DNA of 64,000 bases from Ornithinimicrobium murale (GTDB lineage: Bacteria; Actinomycetota; Actinomycetes; Actinomycetales; Dermatophilaceae). Below, one piece after another: positions 44,332 to 53,155 of the stretch. The translations under genes and the position numbers were made by a program. Numbering within the stretch: the first letter of the stretch is position 1; each line of letters begins with the position of its first letter. The stretch is from contig NZ_QLVD01000008.1 in assembly GCF_003352835.1 (NCBI RefSeq), positions 1 through 64,000 on the forward strand. Reading direction: 5' to 3'. The notes beneath the pieces were generated by a model. The model did not search any database. It was not told where the DNA came from and saw only the letters and a list, made by a program, of their open reading frames with translations.

Positions 44332-47217
44332 ATGACGGAGACGAGCGCCGCACGCTCCCGTTCACGGCGGGCCGGCAAGGGCCTGAAGATCGAGCGCATC
44401 TACACCACCCCCGGTGTGCACCCCTATGACGAGGTGACCTGGGAGAAGCGTGACGTCGTCCAGCAGAACTGGAAGACGCAGGAGACGATCTTTGAGCAGC
44501 GTGGCGTGGAGTTCCCCGACTTCTGGTCGGTCAACGCCTCCACCATCGTCACGACCAAGTACTTCCGCGGGGCCCTGGGCACCGAGGCGCGCGAGACCGG
44601 CCTCAAGCAGCTCATCGACCGCGTGGTGCTGACCTACGTCAAGGCGGGCAAGGACCACGGCTACTTCGCCACCGAGCAGGACGCCGAGATCTTCGAGCAC
44701 GAGCTGACCTACGCCCTGGTGCACCAGATCTTCAGCTTCAACTCCCCGGTGTGGTTCAACGTCGGCACCTCCAGCCCGCAGCAGGTCTCCGCGTGCTTCA
44801 TCCTGTCCGTGGACGACTCGATGGACTCGATCCTCAACTGGTACAAGGAGGAGGGCTTCATCTTCAAGGGCGGCTCCGGTGCCGGGCTGAACCTCTCTCG
44901 CATCCGCTCCTCCAAGGAGCTGCTGTCCTCCGGTGGCACCGCCTCTGGCCCGGTGTCCTTCATGCGTGGTGCGGACGCCTCCGCGGGCACCATCAAGTCC
45001 GGTGGCGCGACCCGTCGCGCGGCCAAGATGGTCGTGCTCGACGTGGACCACCCGGACATCGAGGAGTTCATCGAGACCAAGGCGCGCGAGGAGGACAAGA
45101 TCCGCGCGCTGCGCGACGCCGGCTTCGACATGGACCTGGGCGGCGCCGACATCGTGTCCGTGCAGTATCAGAACGCCAACAACTCGGTCCGCGTCTCCGA
45201 CGAGTTCATGCGCGCGGTCGAGGACGGCGAGGAGTTCGGGCTGCGCTCGCGCAAGGACGGCACGGTCATCGAGACCGTCGACGCCCGCGAGCTGTTCAAC
45301 AAGATGGCCAAGGCCGCCTGGGAGTGCGCCGACCCGGGCATCCAGTACGACGACACCATCAACGACTGGCACACCAACCCCGAGACCGGGCGGATCACCG
45401 CGTCCAACCCCTGCTCGGAGTACCTCTCGCTCGACAACTCCTCGTGCAACCTGGCCTCGCTGAACCTGCTGAAGTTCCTGCGCGATGACAACACCTTCGA
45501 CGTGGAGAAGTACCAGGCCGTCGCCGAGCTGGTCATCACCGCGATGGACATCTCGATCTGCTTCGCCGACTTCCCGACCGAGCCGATCGGTGAGACCACC
45601 CGCAACTTCCGCCAACTGGGCATTGGCTACGCCAACCTCGGTGCGCTGCTGATGGCCACCGGCCGCGGCTACGACTCCGAGGGTGGCCGCGCGCTGGCCG
45701 CCTCGCTGACCTCGCTGCTGACCGGCGCCGCCTACAAGCGCTCCGCCGAGATGGCCGGTGTCGTGGGCGCCTACAACGGCTACGCCCAGAACGCCGACGC
45801 GCACAAGCGCGTCATGCGCAAGCACCAGGCGGCCAACGACGAGATCCGCACCCTGCACGGCATGGACTCCGACATCCACAAGGCCGCCACCAAGGCCTGG
45901 GACTCGGTCGTCAAGGTCGGCGAGAAGAACGGCTACCGCAACGCCCAGGCCTCCGTCCTGGCGCCGACCGGCACCATCGGCTTCATGATGGACTGCGACA
46001 CCACCGGCATCGAGCCGGACTTCTCGCTGGTCAAGTTCAAGAAGCTGGTCGGCGGCGGCTCCATGCAGATCGTCAACCAGACGATCCCGCGCGCGCTGAA
46101 GATGCTCGGCTACGCCGAGGAGACCATCGAGGCGATCGTCGAGCACATCGCCGACAAGGGCCACGTCATCGACGCCCCGGGCCTGAAGACCGAGCACTAC
46201 GAGATCTTCGACACCGCGATGGGGGAGCGGGCCATCAAGCCGATGGGCCACGTCCGGATGATGGCCGCCGTGCAGCCGTTCCTGTCCGGTGCCATCTCCA
46301 AGACGGTCAACCTCCCGGAGGAGGCCACGGTCGAGGAGATCGCCGAGGTCTACATGGAGGGCTGGAAGCTCGGCCTGAAGGCGCTCGCGGCTTACCGCGA
46401 CAACTGCAAGGTCGGTCAGCCGCTGTCCGACGGCGGGTCCACCGCCAAGGACAAGAGCGCCGCAGCAGCCGAGGCCAAGGTCGAGAAGGTCGTCGAGTAC
46501 CGCCCGGTCCGCAAGCGCCTGCCCAAGCGCCGCACCAGCCAGACCACGTCGTTCTCCGTCGGTGGCGCCGAGGGTTACCTCACCGCCGGCACCTACGACG
46601 ACGAGACGCTGGGCGAGATCTTCCTGAAGTTCGGCAAGCAGGGCTCCACCCTGGCCGGCGTGATGGACGCCTTCTCGATCGCCGTCTCGATCGGCCTGCA
46701 GTATGGCGTGCCCCTGGAGACCTTCGTGGAGAAGTTCACCAACCTGCGCTTCGAGCCGGCCGGTCTGACCGACGACCCGGACGTGCGCATGTCGCAGTCG
46801 ATCATGGACTACGTCTTCCGCCGCCTGGCGCTGGACTACCTGGACTTCGAGACCCGCGACTACATGGGCATCCACTCCGCCGAGGAGCGGGCCCGCGAGC
46901 TGGAGACCGGGTCCTACCAGGCCGGGTCAGGCTCGAGCGACTCCGACGGCGAGGACCTGGAGGACGAGCTGGAGTCCTACAGCCAGTCCGTGGCTCCCTC
47001 CACCAAGAGGGCGGAGAAGGCCGAGACCGAGGAGACGGCACCTGCGGCCGCCGTCCGCCCGGTCCAGGCGGAGGTGCACTCCTCGGCCGAGCTGATGGAG
47101 AAGTTCCAGGGCAAGTCCGCTGACGCCCCGATGTGTATGACCTGCGGCACCAAGATGCAGCGCGCCGGTTCCTGCTACGTCTGCGAGGGCTGCGGCTCCA
47201 CCAGCGGCTGCAGCTGA
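44332..47217 (+). CDS. nrdJ: vitamin B12-dependent (class II) ribonucleotide reductase
   Basis: A 961-residue adenosylcobalamin-dependent reductase that needs no oxygen-derived radical. Features are FNSPVWFNVGTSSPQQVSACFIL, KGGSGAGLNLSRIRSSKE, the finger-loop region NPCSEYLSLDNSSCNLASLNL, and the C-terminal tail MCMTCGTKMQRAGSCYVCEGCGSTSGCS, whose cysteines relay reduction. The length fits the actinobacterial form. GGAG lies 9 bp before the ATG. The 159 bp after nrdR may hold further control elements. A strong terminator follows. Confidence 0.97.
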   Translation: MTETSAARSRSRRAGKGLKIERIYTTPGVHPYDEVTWEKRDVVQQNWKTQETIFEQRGVEFPDFWSVNASTIVTTKYFRGALGTEARETGLKQLIDRVVLTYVKAGKDHGYFATEQDAEIFEHELTYALVHQIFSFNSPVWFNVGTSSPQQVSACFILSVDDSMDSILNWYKEEGFIFKGGSGAGLNLSRIRSSKELLSSGGTASGPVSFMRGADASAGTIKSGGATRRAAKMVVLDVDHPDIEEFIETKAREEDKIRALRDAGFDMDLGGADIVSVQYQNANNSVRVSDEFMRAVEDGEEFGLRSRKDGTVIETVDARELFNKMAKAAWECADPGIQYDDTINDWHTNPETGRITASNPCSEYLSLDNSSCNLASLNLLKFLRDDNTFDVEKYQAVAELVITAMDISICFADFPTEPIGETTRNFRQLGIGYANLGALLMATGRGYDSEGGRALAASLTSLLTGAAYKRSAEMAGVVGAYNGYAQNADAHKRVMRKHQAANDEIRTLHGMDSDIHKAATKAWDSVVKVGEKNGYRNAQASVLAPTGTIGFMMDCDTTGIEPDFSLVKFKKLVGGGSMQIVNQTIPRALKMLGYAEETIEAIVEHIADKGHVIDAPGLKTEHYEIFDTAMGERAIKPMGHVRMMAAVQPFLSGAISKTVNLPEEATVEEIAEVYMEGWKLGLKALAAYRDNCKVGQPLSDGGSTAKDKSAAAAEAKVEKVVEYRPVRKRLPKRRTSQTTSFSVGGAEGYLTAGTYDDETLGEIFLKFGKQGSTLAGVMDAFSIAVSIGLQYGVPLETFVEKFTNLRFEPAGLTDDPDVRMSQSIMDYVFRRLALDYLDFETRDYMGIHSAEERARELETGSYQAGSGSSDSDGEDLEDELESYSQSVAPSTKRAEKAETEETAPAAAVRPVQAEVHSSAELMEKFQGKSADAPMCMTCGTKMQRAGSCYVCEGCGSTSGCS

Positions 47218-47237
47218 GGCCCAGGGCCCCACGAGTT

Positions 47238-47283
47238 CCGCCGTGGTGCGGGGAGGTAACCAACCCACCCCGCACCACGGCGG
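47238..47283 (+). terminator. strong terminator after nrdJ
   Basis: Perfect 16-bp arms CCGCCGTGGTGCGGGG (47238-47253) and CCCCGCACCACGGCGG (47268-47283) enclose a 14-nt loop, 20 bases after the nrdJ stop. Confidence 0.85.
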
Positions 47284-47315
47284 CGCCATGTCCGGGGCAG
47301 ATAGTGTGGGCCGGC

Positions 47316-47993
47316 ATGACCACTCGGGAAACCCGCGGCGTGCTCAGGACCGCGATCATCAGCCTGGCACTTGTCGCCGGCGCGTGCAGCTCTGGTGCAG
47401 CCGATCCGGATGTCTCGCACGAGGGTCAGGTCGCCTACGCCTGCGCACTGGCCCATGACGTCGCGGAGGGGGACCCCGACATCGCCAACTGGACGGTGGT
47501 CGGTAACGAGGCGGACGACGTGGTGCGGCAGACCGTCGCCATGAGCAGCCTGGCCGGTGGCGGCGCTGGCTTCGTGCTGGCCGACCGGCCGGAGCTCAGC
47601 GACGCGGGTCATGCCTACTTCCAGGGGGTCATGCAGGCAGATGTGGCGGCGATGGAGGGCGCTCTTGCTGACTTCACCGCGGCCTGCGACGGCGTAACCG
47701 GTGAGGGTGACGTGTCCCAGGAGGGGCAGATCAGCTATGCGTGCGCCCTGGCCGACCACCTGGAGCAGGAACACGGCGTGGTCGAGTCCTGGGGGTCCCT
47801 GGGCGAGGACCACGGCTGGCACGAGAGCGCCAGCATCGCAGCCTTCCTCGGCGCTGCCAACGGCCAGCTGCTGTCGGCCCATGCCGACCTCTCGACAGCG
47901 GGCAAGGACCTTATGGACGGCGTGAGTCGACTGGACATGGACTTGGTCCAGTCCAGCCTCGACCAGATCAACCAGAGCTGCGAGCAGGAGTAG
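47316..47993 (+). CDS. lipoprotein with an internal duplication
   Basis: A 225-residue predicted lipoprotein (lipobox LVAGAC, Cys24). Two halves repeat one pattern: SHEGQVAYACALAHDVAEGDPDIANW and, about 98 residues later, SQEGQISYACALADHLEQEHGVVESW, each followed by a short Gly/Ala-rich helix and a final Cys (FTAACDG, NQSCEQE). Each unit has two cysteines. It lies right after the nrdJ terminator. No family is recognised; an extracytoplasmic role is inferred. Confidence 0.65.
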   Translation: MTTRETRGVLRTAIISLALVAGACSSGAADPDVSHEGQVAYACALAHDVAEGDPDIANWTVVGNEADDVVRQTVAMSSLAGGGAGFVLADRPELSDAGHAYFQGVMQADVAAMEGALADFTAACDGVTGEGDVSQEGQISYACALADHLEQEHGVVESWGSLGEDHGWHESASIAAFLGAANGQLLSAHADLSTAGKDLMDGVSRLDMDLVQSSLDQINQSCEQE

Positions 47994-48146
47994 CCACGCC
48001 TCAGGAGATCGTCGAGCGATCGGTGAAGCGGTCACGGGGGTGTCCTATCGGGTGACGGCTGACAGAGCGCAGCGCTGTGGCCAGCGCCGTTCACCGCACT
48101 TTCCCGTCGTGTCAGGGCTTGTGCGCGTACCACCTGCTGGTTCACG

Positions 48147-48248
48147 ATGGGCGAAGAGGTCAGCCGGAAGTCGGGGCGGATACGACCTTGGTCGGGGTTG
48201 CAGGGTGGGAAATCTAAGACGTTTGCCCGATGTGTCGGGGTGCCTTAG
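48147..48248 (+). promoter_or_regulatory. candidate upstream ORF in the whiB7 leader
   Basis: ATG 48147 opens a 33-codon frame (MGEEVSRKSGRIRPWSG... to VP), ending 38 bp before the whiB7 start. Regulatory upstream ORFs are established for whiB7 in mycobacteria, where stalled translation raises whiB7 expression. A short CTGA/TCAG stem lies between the two. The gap 47994-48286 holds no other gene. Confidence 0.4.
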
Positions 48249-48286
48249 GCGGGGAGTCTGAGGTAGTCAGGGAGAGGGAGGGGAAG

Positions 48287-48574
48287 GTGCCGCACAACCA
48301 ACGTGACTCGCGCCAACTCGCACAGTTGGCGAGGGAGGCGCACAGTCTGCCATGCCGGACCGAGCCGGATCTGTTCTTCGCCGAGCGCCCGCAGGACCTG
48401 GATCGCGCCAAAGCGCTGTGCGCCGGTTGCCCACTGCGGGAGATGTGTCTGCAAACGGCCCTCGAGCTGCGCGAGCCCTGGGGCGTGTGGGGCGGGGAGC
48501 TCCTGGAGAACGGCCGGATCATCCCGCACAAGCGACCGCGAGGTCGCCCGCGCAAGGATCGGACGGCAGCCTGA
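48287..48574 (+). CDS. whiB7: WhiB7-type iron-sulfur transcription factor
   Basis: A 95-residue WhiB protein starting at GTG 48287 after GAGGGGAAG. Four cysteines (LPCRTEP, ALCAGC, REMC) bind a [4Fe-4S] cluster; the turn WGVWGGE contacts the sigma factor; the AT-hook KRPRGRPRK at the C-terminus is the specific mark of WhiB7. It activates intrinsic antibiotic-resistance genes after ribosome stress. Confidence 0.95.
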   Translation: MPHNQRDSRQLAQLAREAHSLPCRTEPDLFFAERPQDLDRAKALCAGCPLREMCLQTALELREPWGVWGGELLENGRIIPHKRPRGRPRKDRTAA

Positions 48575-48687
48575 GCGGTTGGTCGGCTGGACTTTCGGGG
48601 GAAAAGTGATCAGAGTGGACTGTCCTCGTGACTGGGATCCTGCGACCTGGGGAGCCTGCAACAGACCCGCGCGATGAAGGAAGCCTC

Positions 48688-49833
48688 ATGACTCTGACCC
48701 GCCGTCTCCTGGCACTGATCGTCGCCTTCTGCCTGGCTGTGACAGCCTGCAGCAACGGCGAGACCGACAGCCCGGTCGAGACCGACAGTGCACCGACGAC
48801 CTCGGACGCGGCCCCGACCACGTCCGACGCCGAGGCCACCACGGTCACGGCCGCGCCACCGCCGTCACCATCGCCGGACACCGACGAGAAGACGGCGACA
48901 GCCGCTCCGTCGGACACCGAGAAGAAGACGGCGAAGCCGACCAAGGACAAGTCCGACGAGGACGAGAAGGACGACGAGGACAAGAAGGACGCGGCCAAGG
49001 AGGCTCTGCCCGACGGCACCATCACCGCCCTGCTGATCGGCTCGGACTCTCGCAGCAACGACTTCAGTGGCCGTTCTGATGTCATCGTCCTGGTGCAGCT
49101 CACCGAGGACCGCGAACACCTCAACCTGGTCTCGATCGCGCGCGACTCCTACGTCAACATCCCGGGGCAGGGCACGAACAAGATCAACGAGGCCTACGCG
49201 CGTGGCGGCATCCCGCTGCTGCGTCAGACCGTCTCTGAGCTGATGGGCGGCCTGGAGATCGACTTCGTCGCACAGACCAACTTCGACATGTTCATCGCGC
49301 TGACCCGCTGGATGGACGGCTTCTACGTCGACAACGAGCACTACTCCACCGTCACCGTCGGGTCGACCGGGCGCCAGGTCGTCTTCGAGGAGGGCCGCAT
49401 CAAGCTGGAGAACACCGACGGCCTGATCTATGTCCGGGAGCGCAAGACTCTCCCGCTGGGCGACCTGGACCGCACCGAGCGCCACCGCGCGGCCCTGAAG
49501 GGCATGATGGAGCGCCTGGTGGAGATCCGCGAGGAGGAGCCGGAGAAGCTGCTCGAGCTGCTGCCGATGCTGCACAAGAACGTCAAGATCGAGGGCGACA
49601 TCTCCGTCGAGCAGCTCATGACGATGGTCGACATCGGTGCAGACTTCAAGGACGAGGACATCACCTCGCTGATGGTGCCGGTGGCCTACTTCGACATGAC
49701 CTCCGGCGGCATGTCGATCAACCGGCTCAACGAGGGCCGGACCAATGAGCTGGGCCAGGCGATGCGCGATGGCGGCGACCTGTCCGGGTATGTGGACAAG
49801 TACGGCACGTCGGAGGAGCTGACCGGACGCTGA
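48688..49833 (+). CDS. LCP (LytR-CpsA-Psr) family cell-wall transferase
   Basis: A 381-residue membrane-attached protein. The N-terminus MTLTRRLLALIVAFCLAV...TACSNG ends in a lipobox-like TAC (Cys21). A Thr/Pro/Asp/Lys-rich spacer (about 25-110) leads to the LCP domain: ALLIGSDSRSNDFSGRSDVIVLVQLTEDREHLNLVSIARDSYVNIPG, KINEAYARGGIPLLRQTV and TDGLIYVRERKTLPLGDLDRTERHRA. LCP enzymes attach glycopolymers to peptidoglycan. The ATG at 48688 follows AAGGAAG. Confidence 0.92.
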   Translation: MTLTRRLLALIVAFCLAVTACSNGETDSPVETDSAPTTSDAAPTTSDAEATTVTAAPPPSPSPDTDEKTATAAPSDTEKKTAKPTKDKSDEDEKDDEDKKDAAKEALPDGTITALLIGSDSRSNDFSGRSDVIVLVQLTEDREHLNLVSIARDSYVNIPGQGTNKINEAYARGGIPLLRQTVSELMGGLEIDFVAQTNFDMFIALTRWMDGFYVDNEHYSTVTVGSTGRQVVFEEGRIKLENTDGLIYVRERKTLPLGDLDRTERHRAALKGMMERLVEIREEEPEKLLELLPMLHKNVKIEGDISVEQLMTMVDIGADFKDEDITSLMVPVAYFDMTSGGMSINRLNEGRTNELGQAMRDGGDLSGYVDKYGTSEELTGR

Positions 49834-49926
49834 GGAGTCGGCCCTGCAAGCTGAGCACGCGCAGGGGCGACACGCCATCGCAGGCCAGACCAAGCGGGCG
49901 TCAGCCCCACCTGGCAAGCTGCGGGT

Positions 49927-52900
49927 GTGCAGGAGGGACTTTACGAAGCGCTCGCCACAACAGGTCTGTTGGGGCGGATTGCTGAGCTGCCCGACGAGGT
50001 CAACACAGAGTTTGAGGCGGTTGAGTCAGCGGAGCAACCGCATGCCTTCGCCCGTCATGTGGCGGTCGTTGTCGAGCGCGTCCTGCGGGAAGTCCGCGAT
50101 GACGCCGAACGGCTGGCCCTTGCCAACCGACTGCTCGCGGAGCTGGCTGCCGACGAGGTGGTGGCGACCCCCAGCCGGCACCTGACGGCAGTTCGGGGCC
50201 CGGTTGTGCCGGGCCATGCGCATAACAAGGGCACCCGGCCGGCAACGCCTCTGAGTGAGGCAGCCTTGCTGACGAACGCCAAGGGCGAGCCCAATCTTGG
50301 TGCAGAGCTGCGGGCCGAGTTGGGGGCCGCGGACGGGGTCGACCTGCTCTGTGCCTTTGTGAAGTGGCATGGCCTGCGGGTCATCGATGAGCAGCTCCGA
50401 GCACTCCGCGATCGAAGGGTGCCGTTCCGAGTGATCACCACGACCTACATGGGTGCCACGGAGCGTCGGGCCCTCGACCGACTCGTGCGTGAGTTCGGGG
50501 CGGAGGTGCGGATCCACTATGACGAGGCCACCACCAGACTCCATGCCAAGGCGTGGCTGTTCCATCGCGCCACGGGTTACGACACGGCATACGTGGGTTC
50601 CTCCAACCTCTCGCGTGCCGCCCTGTTGGATGGGCTCGAGTGGAACGTCCGCCTGTCCCGGGTGGGGACGCCGGCGCTCCTGGAGAAGTTCGGTGCCACG
50701 TTCGAGACGTACTGGAATGACCCAAGCTTCGAGCCGTACGACCCGGACAACCAAGACCAACGTGACCGTCTCGACGATGCCCTGTCTCAGGCCTCCGGAC
50801 GCGGCGGGCCGAAGGACGGCGGCTGGACCATCTCGGGCCTTGAAGTTCGGCCCTACGCCTACCAACAGCACATCCTCGACACCGTGCAGGCTGAGCGCGA
50901 GCTCCACGGTCGGCATCGCAACCTGGTGGTTGCGGCGACCGGGACGGGGAAGACGGTCATCGCAGCATTGGATTACAAGCGGTTGGCCGATCCGGAGACG
51001 AAGCGCTATCCCAGCCTCCTTTTCGTCGCTCACCGCAAGGAGATCCTCGAACAGTCGCGCCGGACCTACTGCGAGGTGCTCGGCGATCCGAACTTCGGCG
51101 AGCTCTATGTCGATGGCAGCCGGCCCGAGCGGTGGCAACACGTCTTTGCCAGCATCCAGTCCCTGAACTCCTACGGCGTGAAGTCTCTGGAGGCCGCTGC
51201 GTTCGAGGTCGTGGTGGTGGATGAGTTTCACCACGCCGCAGCGACGACTTATCAGGGCCTCCTGGAACACATGCAGCCCCGAGAGCTGCTTGCGCTGACA
51301 GCGACCCCTGAGCGAGCTGATGGGTTCGACGTTCGGGCCTACTTCGATGGGCGAACTGCCGCCGAACTACGGCTCTGGGAGGCGCTGCAGGCTGGCATCC
51401 TCTGCCCCTTCCACTACTTCATGGTCTCGGACGGCACCGATCTCAGCACCGTTGCCTGGACTCGGGGACGCTATGACGAAGCATCTCTCCAGAAGCTCTA
51501 CACGGGCAATGACGCTCGCGCCCGAGTGATCTTGAAGGAACTGGGTCACAAGGTGTCGGACGTGCACCAGATGAAGGCCCTCGGGTTTTGTGTGGGCGTT
51601 GCCCACGCCCGGTACATGGCACGGGTCTTCAACGACGCGGGCATCGCGGCGCGTGCCGTGAGTGGAGACACCCCTCGCGATGAGCGTAGAGACGCGCTCG
51701 CGGCCCTGCGATCGGGCACCGTGCAGGTCCTCTTCGCGGCGGACCTGTTCAACGAGGGCGTGGACATCCCCGACGTGGACACGTTGCTGTTCCTGCGCCC
51801 CACGGAGAGTGCCACTGTCTTCCTGCAGCAACTCGGCCGGGGCCTACGGTCTCGGCCTGACAAGCCGGTGCTCACGGTGCTGGACTTTGTGGGCAACCAG
51901 CGGCGCGAGTTCCGTTTCGATGCCAAGCTCAGTGCCCTCACCGGTCGACCGCGTGGACGCCTCCGTGCAGACATCGAGGAGGGCTTTCCGTACCTTCCCT
52001 CTGGCTCGCAAGTCGTCCTGGATGAACGATCTCAGGAGGTCGTGCTGGAGAACCTGCGCACGCAGATCTCGGCACGGTGGCCAAGCCTGGTCCAGCAGTT
52101 GGCCGCGATGGGTCCAGGGACGTCGCTCTCGACGTTCCTCGATGACTCCGGACTGGCGCTTGCCGACGTGCTGCGCCGCGGCCAGCGATCTTGGGCAGAA
52201 CTGCAGGCGGACGCGACTCACAGTCCTGCCCTGACCCCGCTTGAGGTGAAACTCGGACGCCGGGCGCGTGCGCTTGCTCATGTGGATGACCCGCAGCGGC
52301 ATCGCGCCTACGGCTCGATCCTGCAAGGTGCCTCCGCGGAGTACGAAGGTCTTTCGGGCATGGAGCGCAGACTCGCAGACATGCTCTTCTTCTCGCTCTG
52401 GCCGGACGGTGGCGGCTTTGACTCCGTGGGGGAGGGGCTGCGCAGCCTCGGGCAGTCCGACGTCGTCCGCGCCAGCACCTGGGAAGTCATCGACGAGGCC
52501 TTCGACCAGGCGGATCATCCAGTGCGGCCCTTGACCGGCCGTCTCGCCGACGTGCCCCTTCACGTTCACGGGCGCTATCAGCGTGAGGAGGTGTTGGCCG
52601 CTCTGGGCTACGCATCGACGGCGCGGAAACCGAACTCGTTCCGTGAGGGTGTCCTGTACGTGCCAGAGCTCAACGTCGATGCCTTCTTCGTGACGCTGCG
52701 CAAGACCGACGACAGCTTCTCACCGACGACGATGTATCGGGACTACCCCATCAGTCGGGACCTGTTCCACTGGGAGTCCCAGTCCGTGACAACGGCCGCG
52801 TCCAGGACTGGCCAGCGCTATCTCACCGGCACGTCGACTGTTCTGATCTTCGTGCGCGAGGAGAAGAAGGACGACTTCGGGACCAGCCCCTACCTGCTCC

Positions 52901-53016
52901 TGGGCCCGGCCCGCTACCTCTCGCACGAAGGGGAGCGCCCCATCGCCATCACGTGGCGTCTGGACGTTCCGATGCCGGCTGATTTCTTTGCCTCTGCGGC
53001 CGTGGCCGCGGGGTAG
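49927..53016 (+). CDS. PLD-like nuclease / superfamily II helicase / DUF3427 protein
   Basis: A 1029-residue protein starting at GTG 49927. In order: an N-terminal helical part; a phospholipase-D-type nuclease module with HAKAWLFH...YVGSSNLSRAAL (about residue 206); an SF2 helicase with Walker A ATGTGKTVIAAL (about 338), VVDEFHHAA (about 430), LTATPERADG (about 458) and motif VI QQLGRGLRSRP (about 636); and a C-terminal DUF3427 region (about 700-1029). Related proteins are found in restriction-type and phage-defence loci. It is the first of three large + strand genes with about 140-bp gaps. Confidence 0.88.
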   Translation: MQEGLYEALATTGLLGRIAELPDEVNTEFEAVESAEQPHAFARHVAVVVERVLREVRDDAERLALANRLLAELAADEVVATPSRHLTAVRGPVVPGHAHNKGTRPATPLSEAALLTNAKGEPNLGAELRAELGAADGVDLLCAFVKWHGLRVIDEQLRALRDRRVPFRVITTTYMGATERRALDRLVREFGAEVRIHYDEATTRLHAKAWLFHRATGYDTAYVGSSNLSRAALLDGLEWNVRLSRVGTPALLEKFGATFETYWNDPSFEPYDPDNQDQRDRLDDALSQASGRGGPKDGGWTISGLEVRPYAYQQHILDTVQAERELHGRHRNLVVAATGTGKTVIAALDYKRLADPETKRYPSLLFVAHRKEILEQSRRTYCEVLGDPNFGELYVDGSRPERWQHVFASIQSLNSYGVKSLEAAAFEVVVVDEFHHAAATTYQGLLEHMQPRELLALTATPERADGFDVRAYFDGRTAAELRLWEALQAGILCPFHYFMVSDGTDLSTVAWTRGRYDEASLQKLYTGNDARARVILKELGHKVSDVHQMKALGFCVGVAHARYMARVFNDAGIAARAVSGDTPRDERRDALAALRSGTVQVLFAADLFNEGVDIPDVDTLLFLRPTESATVFLQQLGRGLRSRPDKPVLTVLDFVGNQRREFRFDAKLSALTGRPRGRLRADIEEGFPYLPSGSQVVLDERSQEVVLENLRTQISARWPSLVQQLAAMGPGTSLSTFLDDSGLALADVLRRGQRSWAELQADATHSPALTPLEVKLGRRARALAHVDDPQRHRAYGSILQGASAEYEGLSGMERRLADMLFFSLWPDGGGFDSVGEGLRSLGQSDVVRASTWEVIDEAFDQADHPVRPLTGRLADVPLHVHGRYQREEVLAALGYASTARKPNSFREGVLYVPELNVDAFFVTLRKTDDSFSPTTMYRDYPISRDLFHWESQSVTTAASRTGQRYLTGTSTVLIFVREEKKDDFGTSPYLLLGPARYLSHEGERPIAITWRLDVPMPADFFASAAVAAG

Positions 53017-53155
53017 CAGACCTGACTGCGTCACTTCGCCCAGAATGACGCGCCCGAAGCAACAGAGGGGTGGTCACTGCTTTGAGCGCACGACCCCCGC
53101 TGGCGGCTGACCCTTCTGCAGCCGGTCGGGTGGTGATCACGGCTAGCCTGCGTTC

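Noticed and set aside
44362..46875. 837-codon antisense frame opposite nrdJ
   Set aside because: Shadow of the conserved ribonucleotide reductase; no domain match.
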